DNA of 52,542 bases from an uncultured Pelagibacteraceae bacterium. Lineage in GTDB: Bacteria; Pseudomonadota; Alphaproteobacteria; Pelagibacterales; Pelagibacteraceae. Shown here piece by piece: positions 10,916-19,101 of this stretch. A model generated the notes under the pieces. The model made no database searches and had not been told where the DNA came from. It saw only the letters and a list, made by a program, of their open reading frames with translations. A program made the position numbers and the translations under genes. Each line of letters opens with the position of its first letter. Within the stretch, counting starts at the first letter, position 1. Location of the stretch: contig CACJRJ010000008.1 of NCBI GenBank assembly GCA_902595725.1, positions 1 through 52,542 of the forward strand, read 5' to 3'.

Positions 10916-11664
10916 TGAAAATATTAGTAGCAGTTAAAAGAGTTATTGATTACAACGTACAAGTAAGAGTTAAAGAGGATGGAACTGGCGTTGTCACAGA
11001 CAATGTCAAAATGTCAACTAATCCTCCAGATGATAATGCAATTGAAGAAGCTGTTAAAATAAAAGAGTCAGGCAAAGCAAAAGAGGTTGTTGCAGTTACA
11101 ATTGGTGAAGATAAAGCACAAGAGACTGTTAGAAAAGCTTTAGCCGTAGGAGCTGACAAAGGAATTCATGTTAAAGTAGATGGAATAATTGAACCGTTAG
11201 CTGTTTCAAAAATTTTACAAAAAATTGTAGAAAAAGAAAAACCAGATTTAGTTTTTATGGGAAAACAAGCAATTGACGATGATTGTAATCAAACTGGTCA
11301 AATGTTAGCTGCGTTACTTAACTGGCCACAAGCAACATTTGCATCAAAAATAGAAATTAAAGATAAATCTTTAGAAGTTACAAGAGAGGTTGATGAAGGT
11401 TTAGAAACTATTCAGACAAACATACCTTCAATAGTGACATGCGATTTAAGATTAAATGAACCAAGATATGCTTCATTACCGAATATAATGAAAGCAAAGA
11501 AAAAACCTTTAGAACAAATTAATGTTTCTGATCTAGGAGTTGATACAAAACCAAGAATAGAACAAATTAAAGTTGAAGAACCACCGAAAAGAAAAGCAGG
11601 AATTAAAGTAGCTAGCGTTGAAGAACTTGTTCAAAAATTAAAAAATGAGGCAAAAGTAATATAA
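10915..11664 (+). CDS. etfB: Electron transfer flavoprotein, beta subunit
   Basis: This 249-residue protein has the usual EtfB length. Typical segments are [19 protein letters not shown] at the N-terminus, [18 protein letters not shown], the AMP-binding area around [15 protein letters not shown], and the recognition-loop region [13 protein letters not shown]. With EtfA it forms the soluble FAD carrier that takes electrons from dehydrogenases such as the upstream DMGDH-type enzyme. Start and stop overlap those of its neighbours by one base each. Confidence 0.96.
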
Positions 11665-12617
11665 TGTCAGTACTACTAATAGCAGAACATAACAACAAAG
11701 AAATTAAACCGTTCACTTTGAATGCTATTACAGCAGCATCACAAATTGATCAAGATTTACACGTTTTAGTAATAGGACATTCTTGTGAAGCAGTAGCAAA
11801 ATCTATATCTGAAATTCCTAATGTAAAAAAAGTAATTCATGTAGATGATGCAGTTTATGAGAATTATTTACCCGAAAATTTTACCCCAGTAGTAATTAAA
11901 AATTCAGAAAACTATTCACATATTATCTGTTCAGCCAATACTTTTGGCAAAAATTTAATGCCAAGAATTGCAGCACTATTAGATACATCTCAAGTGAGTG
12001 ATATTATAAAGGTAATATCAGCTGATACTTTCCTAAGACCAATTTATGCAGGAAATGCATTTGCAACAGTAAAAAGTACAGATGCAAAAAAATGTATAAC
12101 GATACGACCAACATCTTTTGATCCAGCTCCGACAACTGGAGGAACTGCTGAAATTGTAAAAGCTGAAAAAGCTGAGGCTTCAGATTTAACTAAATTTATT
12201 AAAAGGGAAGAAGTAAAATCTGATAGACCTGAACTTGGAACTGCTAGAGTTGTAATTTCTGGTGGTAGAGGAATGGGTAGCGGAGATAATTTTAAATTAA
12301 TTACTGCTATTGCAGATAAACTAAATGCTGCAATTGGAGCATCAAGAGCAGCAGTTGATGCAGGATATATAACTAATGATCATCAAGTGGGACAAACAGG
12401 AAAAGTTGTTGTACCAGATCTATATATTGCTGTTGGAATTTCTGGAGCTATCCAGCATTTAGCAGGAATGAAAGAAAGTAAAATTATTGTCGCTATTAAC
12501 AAAGATGGTGAAGCACCAATTTTTAGTGTTGCTGATTATGGCTTAGAAGCTGATTTGTTCGAAGCTCTACCTCAATTTTTAGAAGAATTGAACAAATTAA
12601 ACACTATACAAAAATAA
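11664..12617 (+). CDS. etfA: Electron transfer flavoprotein, alpha subunit
   Basis: This 317-residue protein has the full length of EtfA. The C-terminal FAD-binding domain is clear: [15 protein letters not shown] (about residues 196-210), [33 protein letters not shown] and [18 protein letters not shown]. It partners with EtfB and delivers electrons to ETF-ubiquinone oxidoreductase, whose gene starts 24 bases downstream. The order dehydrogenase-etfB-etfA-etfQO means the whole route from N-methyl substrate to quinone is encoded together. Confidence 0.96.
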   Translation: MSVLLIAEHNNKEIKPFTLNAITAASQIDQDLHVLVIGHSCEAVAKSISEIPNVKKVIHVDDAVYENYLPENFTPVVIKNSENYSHIICSANTFGKNLMPRIAALLDTSQVSDIIKVISADTFLRPIYAGNAFATVKSTDAKKCITIRPTSFDPAPTTGGTAEIVKAEKAEASDLTKFIKREEVKSDRPELGTARVVISGGRGMGSGDNFKLITAIADKLNAAIGASRAAVDAGYITNDHQVGQTGKVVVPDLYIAVGISGAIQHLAGMKESKIIVAINKDGEAPIFSVADYGLEADLFEALPQFLEELNKLNTIQK

Positions 12618-12641
12618 CAAATACTGTAAAAAAATAATATT

Positions 12642-14261
12642 ATGTCCAGAGAAGTGATGGAATACGATGTAGTCATCGTAGGTGGAGGACCATCAGGTCT
12701 TTCAACTGCTATTAAGTTAAAGCAGTTAAATCCAGATATTAATGTCTGCCTATTAGAAAAAGCATCTGAAGTAGGTGCGCATATATTATCAGGCAATGTT
12801 TTTGAAACTAAAGCCTTAGATGAATTAATTCCTAACTGGAAAGAATTAAATGCTCCAATTAAAACTAAAGTTACTAAAGAAAAATTTCTTTTTTTAGGTA
12901 AAACAAAATCATTGAGTTGGCCCACTTGGTTACTTCCTAAAGTCCAACAAAATCATAAAAATTATATAATTAGTTTAGCTAATTTATGTAGATGGTTAGC
13001 CGAACAAGCGGAAGCTTTAGGTGTAGAAATATTTCCAGGTTTTCCTGCAAGTGAAATTTTATATAACGATGATGGTTCAGTTAAAGGAGTTGCAACTCAA
13101 GATATGGGTCTTGATAAAGAAGGAAATAAGAAAGACAGTTTTGAACCAGGTATGGAATTACACGCAAAAGTGACTGTATTTGCAGAAGGATGCAGAGGAC
13201 ATTTAGGAAAACAACTGATTAATAAATTTGAATTAAATAAAGGAAAAGATCCTCAACAATATGGAATAGGTTTTAAAGAAATATGGGAAATTAATGAAGA
13301 AAAACACGAAGAAGGGATGGTAATGCATACAGCTGGATGGCCATTAGATAATAATACTTATGGAGGAAGCTTTGTGTATCATGCAGAAAATAAGCAGGTT
13401 TTCTTAGGCTATGTAATTGGTTTAGATTATCAAAATCCACATTTATCACCCTTTGATGAATTTCAAAGATTCAAAACACATCCAGCAATAAAAAAAATAA
13501 TTGAAGGAGGAAAAAGAATTTCTTATGGAGCTCGAGCTCTTATCGAAGGAGGTCTTCAAAGTTTGCCCCAAATGTATATGCCGGGTGCATTGTTAGTGGG
13601 TTGTGATGCGGGCACATTAAATATGCCTAAAATTAAAGGGTCTCACACAGCAATGAAAAGTGGAATGATTGCAGCTGAAACAATTATTGAAAATTTAAAA
13701 GAAAATAAAAGTTTATCTTCTTATGAAGATAAATTTAAAAAAAGCTGGGTGTATAAAGAGCTACATGCAGCAAGAAATGTTAAACCAAGTTTTAGTTGGG
13801 GTTTAGTTTTAGGAATAATCTTTACTGGTATTGATCAAATTTTATTTAGAGGAAAATTACCATTTACTCTAAAACACAAACATGCAGATCATGATTCTTT
13901 AAAACCTGCAAATGAAATGCCTAAGATAGATTACCCAAAACCAGACAATGTAATAACTTTTGATAAAACTAGTTCAGTGTATCTAACAGGAACCAATCAT
14001 GCTGATAATCAACCGGTACATTTAAAACTAAAAGATCATAATCTGCCTATAAATTATACACTTGAAAAATTTGATGAGCCTGCGCAAAGATATTGTCCAG
14101 TAGGAGTTTATGAAATCCAGGAAGAAAATAATTTAAAAAAGTTTATAATAAATTCTCAAAACTGTATTCACTGCAAAACTTGTGATATCAAAGAACCTTC
14201 TCAAAATATTAATTGGGTTACTCCCGAAGGTGGAGGTGGCCCTAAATATGGTAATATGTAA
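12642..14261 (+). CDS. ETF-ubiquinone oxidoreductase
   Basis: This 539-residue flavoprotein has an N-terminal FAD motif (DVVIVGGGPSGLS, about residues 8-20) and the C-terminal single [4Fe-4S] site. The cluster cysteines are in RYCPVGVYE and in CIHCKTCDIKEP near residue 510, followed by the family ending NWVTPEGGGGPKY. The protein is a peripheral inner-membrane enzyme that oxidises reduced ETF and passes electrons to ubiquinone. Length and motifs match complete family members. It ends one base before the convergent DUF2237 gene. Confidence 0.95.
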   Translation: MSREVMEYDVVIVGGGPSGLSTAIKLKQLNPDINVCLLEKASEVGAHILSGNVFETKALDELIPNWKELNAPIKTKVTKEKFLFLGKTKSLSWPTWLLPKVQQNHKNYIISLANLCRWLAEQAEALGVEIFPGFPASEILYNDDGSVKGVATQDMGLDKEGNKKDSFEPGMELHAKVTVFAEGCRGHLGKQLINKFELNKGKDPQQYGIGFKEIWEINEEKHEEGMVMHTAGWPLDNNTYGGSFVYHAENKQVFLGYVIGLDYQNPHLSPFDEFQRFKTHPAIKKIIEGGKRISYGARALIEGGLQSLPQMYMPGALLVGCDAGTLNMPKIKGSHTAMKSGMIAAETIIENLKENKSLSSYEDKFKKSWVYKELHAARNVKPSFSWGLVLGIIFTGIDQILFRGKLPFTLKHKHADHDSLKPANEMPKIDYPKPDNVITFDKTSSVYLTGTNHADNQPVHLKLKDHNLPINYTLEKFDEPAQRYCPVGVYEIQEENNLKKFIINSQNCIHCKTCDIKEPSQNINWVTPEGGGGPKYGNM

Positions 14262-14636
14262 TTAGGAAAGGTCTATAGCTAATTTTTTTAATTTTTCAAT
14301 AGGAACAACACTAAGAGTATTTTCGTGAGTTCTTTTTAAATAAACAGAACAACCTTTCCCCGCTTCAATTGCTCTAGCAACCCATCCAGCACATACACAC
14401 CAATTATCACCATCCTTTAGCCCGGGAAAACCAAATTCAGGATGAGGAGTAATTAAATCATTTCCTGCTTCCTTGCACCATTCTAAAAATTCATTATTAA
14501 CTTTTACACAAACAGTATGCAATCCATGATCTTTTTCATCAGTATTGCAGCAGCCATCTCTAAACCAACCTGTCATAGGATCTTTTGAACATTCTTCTAA
14601 ATCTTCACCTAGAACATTTTTTTGTCTATCTGACAT
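14262..14636 (-). CDS. DUF2237 family protein
   Basis: This 124-residue protein matches the DUF2237 family as I recall it: NVLGEDLEECSKDPMTGWFRDGCCNT near the N-terminus, HTVCVKVNNEFLE, HPEFGFPGLKDGDNWCVCA in the middle and THENTLSVVP near the end. Several cysteines are conserved, including a CC pair and CVC. The family is small and its function is unknown. It is the second gene of a minus-strand pair, and its ATG overlaps the stop of hisI (shared base 14636). Confidence 0.85.
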   Translation of the reverse strand: MSDRQKNVLGEDLEECSKDPMTGWFRDGCCNTDEKDHGLHTVCVKVNNEFLEWCKEAGNDLITPHPEFGFPGLKDGDNWCVCAGWVARAIEAGKGCSVYLKRTHENTLSVVPIEKLKKLAIDLS

Positions 14637-15124
14637 TAAATCTTTGTTGGATTTGGTTCATCTTTATAAACCTTTTTTGGATTAAACTTTTTTTCTTTTT
14701 CTTCAAATTTCATTTCTATTTGTCTAGCATTGTCAATTTTTCCTAAAGGTACGGATCTGTAAAAGCAAGAACGATAACCAACATGACAACTTGCGCCATC
14801 GCCTATATCAACACTTAACCATACAGAATCCTGATCATCATCAATTCTTATTTCTTTTACTTTTTGTACAAATCCACTTGTTTTTCCTTTATGCCAAATT
14901 TGTTTTCTAGATCTGCTCCAATAATGAGCTTCTTTTGTTTCTATTGTTAATTTTAAAGCCTCAACATTCATGTAACCATGCATAAGGATTTCTTTAGTTT
15001 TAAAACAGGTTGTAATTACTGGGATAAGGCCATCATTATCAAATTTAGGCGATAATAAGCTTCCTTCTTCTATATCAGCGACATTTTCTCTCTTTTTAAA
15101 CATATAATATTGTTTATCTAACAT
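14636..15124 (-). CDS. hisI: Phosphoribosyl-AMP cyclohydrolase
   Basis: This 162-residue protein carries the HisI signatures: GLIPVITTCFKTKEILMHGYMN, EAHYWSRSRKQIWHKGKTSG, then DIGDGASCHVGYRSCFYR with the zinc-binding cysteines. It opens the imidazole-precursor ring in the third step of histidine synthesis. It is a stand-alone cyclohydrolase with no HisE domain fused. A roughly 30-residue basic N-terminal extension and a charged C-terminal tail make it longer than the minimal enzyme (about 110-130 residues). No other his genes are in the window. Confidence 0.93.
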   Translation of the reverse strand: MLDKQYYMFKKRENVADIEEGSLLSPKFDNDGLIPVITTCFKTKEILMHGYMNVEALKLTIETKEAHYWSRSRKQIWHKGKTSGFVQKVKEIRIDDDQDSVWLSVDIGDGASCHVGYRSCFYRSVPLGKIDNARQIEMKFEEKEKKFNPKKVYKDEPNPTKI

Positions 15125-15181
15125 ATTAGAGAATATATTAAATATTTTAAAATTAAGGATTTATATATATAAAAGCACGTC

Positions 15182-15784
15182 ATGAAATTAGTAAAAAATG
15201 AAAATCAAAAAAACGTAGAAACTGTCTCAGATAAAGAGGCAGAAGAGGCGTTTATAAAAATTCTAAGATGGATTGGAGAAGATCCAATGCGAGAGGGATT
15301 ACTAGAAACACCAAGAAGAGTCACAAAAGCTTTTAAAGAATACTTTAAAGGTTACTCTGAAGATCCTAAAGATATTTTAAGCAAGACATTTGGAGACGTA
15401 GACGGCTATGACGACATGGTTGTACAAAAAAATATTTCAGTTCAAAGTCACTGCGAACATCATATGGCGCCAATCATAGGTGTAGCTCACGTAGCATATA
15501 TTCCAAAAGAAAGAGTTGTTGGCTTAAGTAAATTAGCAAGAGTTGTTGAAGTGTTTTCTAAAAGACTTCAAACCCAAGAAAGACTTACAATGCAGATTGC
15601 AAAAACAATAATGGAATCATTGGATGCAAAAGGCGTTGCAGTAAGTATAGATTCAACTCACCAGTGTATGACTATGAGAGGAATTAAAAAAGAACAAGCT
15701 ACAACAGTTACCAATTATTATTTAGGCAAATTCAAAGACGATTTAAGCTATCAGAATAGATACTTGCGATTTATTGCAAAATAA
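15182..15784 (+). CDS. folE: GTP cyclohydrolase I
   Basis: This 200-residue protein is a complete type I GTP cyclohydrolase. Motifs are WIGEDPMREGLLETPRRV (about residues 31-48), SHCEHHMAPIIG with zinc ligands Cys and His, VGLSKLARVVEVFSKRLQ, and STHQCMTMRGI with the third zinc cysteine. It makes dihydroneopterin triphosphate for folate. Folate is needed by the T-protein domain of the upstream dehydrogenase and links to the pab genes further along. It is divergent from hisI across a 57-base AT-rich gap that must hold both promoters. Confidence 0.95.
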   Translation: MKLVKNENQKNVETVSDKEAEEAFIKILRWIGEDPMREGLLETPRRVTKAFKEYFKGYSEDPKDILSKTFGDVDGYDDMVVQKNISVQSHCEHHMAPIIGVAHVAYIPKERVVGLSKLARVVEVFSKRLQTQERLTMQIAKTIMESLDAKGVAVSIDSTHQCMTMRGIKKEQATTVTNYYLGKFKDDLSYQNRYLRFIAK

Positions 15785-15799
15785 AGTTTATATTAACCT

Positions 15800-16804
15800 A
15801 TGTCAGATAGTTTCAAGGCTTTGGTTCTCAACCAAGAGGGTGAAAATTATAATAGAGAAATAAAATCTATTGATAAAACTTTTTTAAAACATGGAGATGT
15901 TTTAGTTAAAGTTGAATATTCTGGATTGAATTTTAAAGATGCTTTAATATTAAAAAATGGCGCAAGGCTAGTTAAAGAATTTCCACACATACCAGGAATA
16001 GATTTTTCAGGCACTGTTGAAGAAAGTCAAAACGATAAATTTAAACCAGGTGACGAAATAATATTAACCGGCTGGAGAGTTGGAGAAATTTTTTATGGTG
16101 GATATTCTCAATATGCTAAAGTTAATGGAGATTTTTTAGTAAAAAAGCCAAAAGACTTAACTTCAAAACAAGCAATGATTTTAGGAACTGCTGGACTTAC
16201 AGCTTTATCATGCTCATTCACAACAAAAACTGCAAGGGAAGAACTTTTACTTGGTGAAAAAGTTGAAAATGTAATTGTAACTGGTGCATCAGGAGGAGTT
16301 GGAAGTATAGCTGTAATGATTTTAAATAAATTAGGATGCAATGTAACTGCAGTTACCGGAAAAGAAAGTAATAAAGAATATTTAAAATCAATAGGTGCAA
16401 AAAACATAATAAATACAAGCGAATTAATGAAAGAACCAAGACCTTTAGATAAAGGCTTGTGGGATGGAGCAGTCGATACTGTAGGTGGCCAAGTATTAGC
16501 AAATGTTTTAGCACAAACTAAAGAAACTGGAATTGTTGCAGCATGTGGAAATGCTGCTGATATAAAATTAAATACAACTGTGATGCCTTTTATTATTAGA
16601 GGAGTAAAACTTTGGGGAATTAATTCTGTTAACACATCTATAAAACGAAGAGAATTTTTATGGAGTGAAGGAGCTAAACTAATTGATTTTGATTTATTAA
16701 ATAAGTCAATTAAGGAAATAAGTTTAGATGGTCTTTTAGACGTTTATCCAAAGATGCTTAAAGGCGAAACATCTGGCAGATATATAGTAAACTTAAATAA
16801 ATAA
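15800..16804 (+). CDS. acuI: AcuI/YhdH-type zinc-independent reductase, probable acrylyl-CoA reductase
   Basis: This 334-residue medium-chain dehydrogenase/reductase belongs to the AcuI/YhdH branch. It has YSGLNFKDALILKNG, PHIPGIDFSGTVEE, the GxxGxxG NADPH motif VTGASGGVGSIAV at about residues 160-172, and ACGNAADIKLNTTVMPFIIRGV, a characteristic C-terminal segment. AcuI reduces acrylyl-CoA to propionyl-CoA with NADPH and protects cells that make acrylate from DMSP. The DddP-like gene in the same window supports that role. The LysR gene starts in its last base. Confidence 0.85.
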   Translation: MSDSFKALVLNQEGENYNREIKSIDKTFLKHGDVLVKVEYSGLNFKDALILKNGARLVKEFPHIPGIDFSGTVEESQNDKFKPGDEIILTGWRVGEIFYGGYSQYAKVNGDFLVKKPKDLTSKQAMILGTAGLTALSCSFTTKTAREELLLGEKVENVIVTGASGGVGSIAVMILNKLGCNVTAVTGKESNKEYLKSIGAKNIINTSELMKEPRPLDKGLWDGAVDTVGGQVLANVLAQTKETGIVAACGNAADIKLNTTVMPFIIRGVKLWGINSVNTSIKRREFLWSEGAKLIDFDLLNKSIKEISLDGLLDVYPKMLKGETSGRYIVNLNK

Positions 16805-17694
16805 TGGATTGGGATAAATTAAAAATATTTCATGCTGTTGCTGAAGCGGGAAGTTTTACAAGTGCAACTGTTAACCTAAATTTAAGCCAATCTGCTATAA
16901 GTAGGCAAATACAATCTTTAGAAGAAGACCTTAAGGTAAAATTATTTGAAAGACATGCTAGAGGATTAACTTTAACTCAAAATGGAGAATATGTTTATAA
17001 AACAGCCCATGAAGTTATTAGTAAGCTTAAAGAGGTTGAAACTTCATTGGGAGACCAAAAGGATAAACCTTCGGGAAAAATTACAATTACGACAGTTAGA
17101 AGCTTTGGAACACACTGGCTTACTCCTAGAATCCAAGAATTTATGAAATTAAACCCCGAAGTAGAGGTGGAGTTAATTTTTGATGATAAAGAACTAGATT
17201 TAAGCACTAGACAAGCTGATATAGGTATTTTTATGAGAAGACCTAAAAAATTAAATTATATTCAAAGAAAATTAATAGATATTAATTATCATATTTATGG
17301 ATCCAATAAATATTTAGAAAATTATGGAATGCCAAAGACGTTAAATGATTTAAATAAACATAAATTTATATCTTTTGGTAAAGGAGCACCTTCACCAGTT
17401 TACAATCCAGATTGGGCTTTAAAAGTTGGAATGAAGGATAACACTAAAAGAAAACCTATTATGAAAGTAAATAGTGTTATGGGACTACTTTTAGCTGTTG
17501 AAAGTGGTGTAGGACTAGCGGCATTACCGGATTACTTGGTATTTCAATCAAGAAACTTAATTAAAGTATTACCTAAGGTAGAAGGACCAATTACAGAGGC
17601 CCATTTTGTTTACCCTGAATCATTAAGAAATGTGGCTAGAGTCCAATCATTTAGAAACTTTCTTTATAGCAAAATCTCAGAGTGGGAGTTCTAA
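16804..17694 (+). CDS. LysR family transcriptional regulator
   Basis: This 296-residue protein has the LysR layout. A winged helix-turn-helix spans residues 1-60 (FHAVAEAGSFTSATVNLNLSQSAISRQIQSLEE), then a linker helix and a periplasmic-binding-like effector domain from about residue 90. Overlap with acuI (TAATG) suggests it is co-expressed with, and may sense a metabolite of, acrylate/DMSP or folate-linked metabolism. LysR proteins often control a divergent neighbour, but there is none here. The effector is unknown. Confidence 0.93.
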   Translation: MDWDKLKIFHAVAEAGSFTSATVNLNLSQSAISRQIQSLEEDLKVKLFERHARGLTLTQNGEYVYKTAHEVISKLKEVETSLGDQKDKPSGKITITTVRSFGTHWLTPRIQEFMKLNPEVEVELIFDDKELDLSTRQADIGIFMRRPKKLNYIQRKLIDINYHIYGSNKYLENYGMPKTLNDLNKHKFISFGKGAPSPVYNPDWALKVGMKDNTKRKPIMKVNSVMGLLLAVESGVGLAALPDYLVFQSRNLIKVLPKVEGPITEAHFVYPESLRNVARVQSFRNFLYSKISEWEF

Positions 17695-17720
17695 AATAAC
17701 CTGCGACAATCGGTGCGATT

Positions 17721-17749
17721 GATAACTATTATCATTGATAATAGTTCTC
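17721..17749. promoter_or_regulatory. Fur-like iron operator (near-perfect palindrome)
   Basis: AACTATTATC (17724-17733) and GATAATAGTT (17737-17746) form a perfect 10-base inverted repeat around ATT. Bases 17721-17722 and 17748-17749 extend the symmetry after one mismatch. The GATAAT-type half-sites resemble the classical Fur box. It lies about 45 bases upstream of the iron(III)-binding-protein gene, where a promoter should be. Fur or another iron regulator is the likely ligand. Assignment rests on sequence and position only. Confidence 0.7.
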
Positions 17750-17793
17750 ATTTTCAATAATATATAATTAAAAGTGCGGAGAAAAGGGTAGAA

Positions 17794-18822
17794 ATGAAAA
17801 AAATATCAATTTTAAGTTTAATTCTTTCATTAATTGTATCCACATTTGCAATTGCAAACGAGGTAAATATTTTTAATGCAAGACATTACAAAGCTGATGC
17901 AGAACTTTACGATAAGTTTACAGCAGCGACTGGAATTAAGGTAAATTTAATTAACGGTAAATCAGGAGCTTTAGAAAAAAGAATGATTGAAGAAGGTTCT
18001 GACTCTGCAGCGGACCTTTACATTACAGCTGACGCTGGAAGATGTGGTGCATTTCAAGCAAAAGGTATGACGCAAAGTGGATTAACTTCAGCGACAATTA
18101 AATCATCTGTTCCAAAAAATTTCAGAACATCACACTGGGTTGGAGTAGCTAAAAGAGCAAGAATAATTTACTACTCACCAGAAAGAGTTACTGGTGCTGA
18201 ATTATCTGGAATGACTTATGAAGGTTTAGCTGATCCAAAATGGAAAGGTAGATTAGTAATTAGAAAATCTAGTAACATTTATAACAAATCTCTTGTAGCT
18301 TCATTAATTGCAAATAATGGAAAAAAAGCAACTGCAGAATGGGCAAAAGGAGTTGTTGCAAACATGGCAAGACCTTCTGAAGGAAACGATAGAGCTCAAA
18401 TTATGGCTGTAGCAGCTGGAGAAGCAGACATAGCTGTAGCTAATACATATTATTTAGCTCTTATGCTTTCTGGAAACAAAGGTGCAGAACAACAAGAAGC
18501 TGCTAAAAAAGTTAAAGCATTTTTTCCAAATCAAGACGGTAGAGGAACACACATGAATATTAGTTGTGCTGCTCTAGTTAAAGGTGCTCCAAACAAAGCA
18601 AATGCTATTGCACTTGTTGACTATTTATTGTCACCTTCAGCTCAAGAGCACTTTACTAATAATACTTTTGAGTTTCCAATGATTGCTGATGTTTCACCAA
18701 GTCCATTAGTAGTAAACAATTTAGGATTAGATTTTAAACAAGATCTGAAAACAAAAGTTTCTACATATGGAAAAAATCAAGCTGCTGCGTTAGAAGTAAT
18801 GACAGCTGCTGGATGGAAGTAA
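17794..18822 (+). CDS. Iron(III) ABC transporter, periplasmic binding protein (FutA/FbpA-like)
   Basis: This 342-residue protein has a signal peptide (MKKISILSLILSLIVSTFAIA, residues 1-21) and then the ferric-binding-protein fold. Segments include VNIFNARHYKADAELYDKF, GRLVIRKSSNIYNKSLVAS and MNISCAALVKGAPNKANA. The conserved Tyr residues expected for iron binding are present in the IYNKS and NTYYLA segments. It captures ferric iron in the periplasm for the permease and ATPase encoded downstream. A GGAG Shine-Dalgarno (TGCGGAGAAAAG) and the Fur-like palindrome precede it. Confidence 0.92.
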   Translation: MKKISILSLILSLIVSTFAIANEVNIFNARHYKADAELYDKFTAATGIKVNLINGKSGALEKRMIEEGSDSAADLYITADAGRCGAFQAKGMTQSGLTSATIKSSVPKNFRTSHWVGVAKRARIIYYSPERVTGAELSGMTYEGLADPKWKGRLVIRKSSNIYNKSLVASLIANNGKKATAEWAKGVVANMARPSEGNDRAQIMAVAAGEADIAVANTYYLALMLSGNKGAEQQEAAKKVKAFFPNQDGRGTHMNISCAALVKGAPNKANAIALVDYLLSPSAQEHFTNNTFEFPMIADVSPSPLVVNNLGLDFKQDLKTKVSTYGKNQAAALEVMTAAGWK

Positions 18823-18990
18823 ATGGAAGAAAAAAAATTTATTTCTGATTTCGATTACAATAACGCAGCCGAGGCATGTCCTGCATGTTCTGAGGAGTGT
18901 AAAAAAATTGAAAAAAGAATAAATAAAAGAAACTTATCAGAAATTAATAACGAGGAGGTTCCGCACATCTTAAAGTTATTTAATTTTTAA
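18823..18990 (+). CDS. 55-residue cysteine-containing small protein in the iron-transport operon
   Basis: An ATG lies directly after the binding-protein stop (TAA 18820-18822, ATG 18823) and opens a 55-codon frame ending at TAA 18988-18990. The product is hydrophilic, with an acidic N-terminus and the motif CPACSEEC (Cys-x2-Cys-x3-Cys, residues 19-26), then a basic stretch KKIEKRINKR. There is no signal peptide or membrane segment, so it should be cytoplasmic. The Cys spacing could hold a metal or iron-sulfur cluster. The zero-base junction suggests translation coupled to the binding protein. I do not recognise a family. Its small size leaves some doubt, but frame position and composition look coding. 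Confidence 0.6.
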   Translation: MEEKKFISDFDYNNAAEACPACSEECKKIEKRINKRNLSEINNEEVPHILKLFNF

Positions 18991-19002
18991 TAATTTCTTG
19001 AA

Positions 19003-19056
19003 TTAGTGTCCATGGTTTGGGTCTCATTGTTTAGCCTCCTTTCACATGGACACTAA
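19003..19056 (+). promoter_or_regulatory. Long perfect stem-loop between small gene and permease gene
   Basis: TTAGTGTCCATG (19003-19014) and CATGGACACTAA (19045-19056) are perfect 12-base complements enclosing a 30-base loop. The loop contains TTTAGCCTCCTTTCA, which resembles the anti-Shine-Dalgarno end of 16S rRNA. An AT-rich stretch (AATTTTTATT) follows the stem. It may be a processing or attenuation element that gives more binding protein than permease mRNA, or a regulatory RNA target. The GAGGAGG inside the 55-codon gene could pair with the loop. Confidence 0.65.
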
Positions 19057-19101
19057 ATTTTTATTAGGAAGTTACTTTTCTTTTATAAGGCGGATTATAA
19101 T

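Noticed and set aside
16108-16635. 175-codon minus-strand open frame
   Set aside because: It lies wholly inside acuI, is antisense to conserved motifs, and has no ribosome site or family signature.
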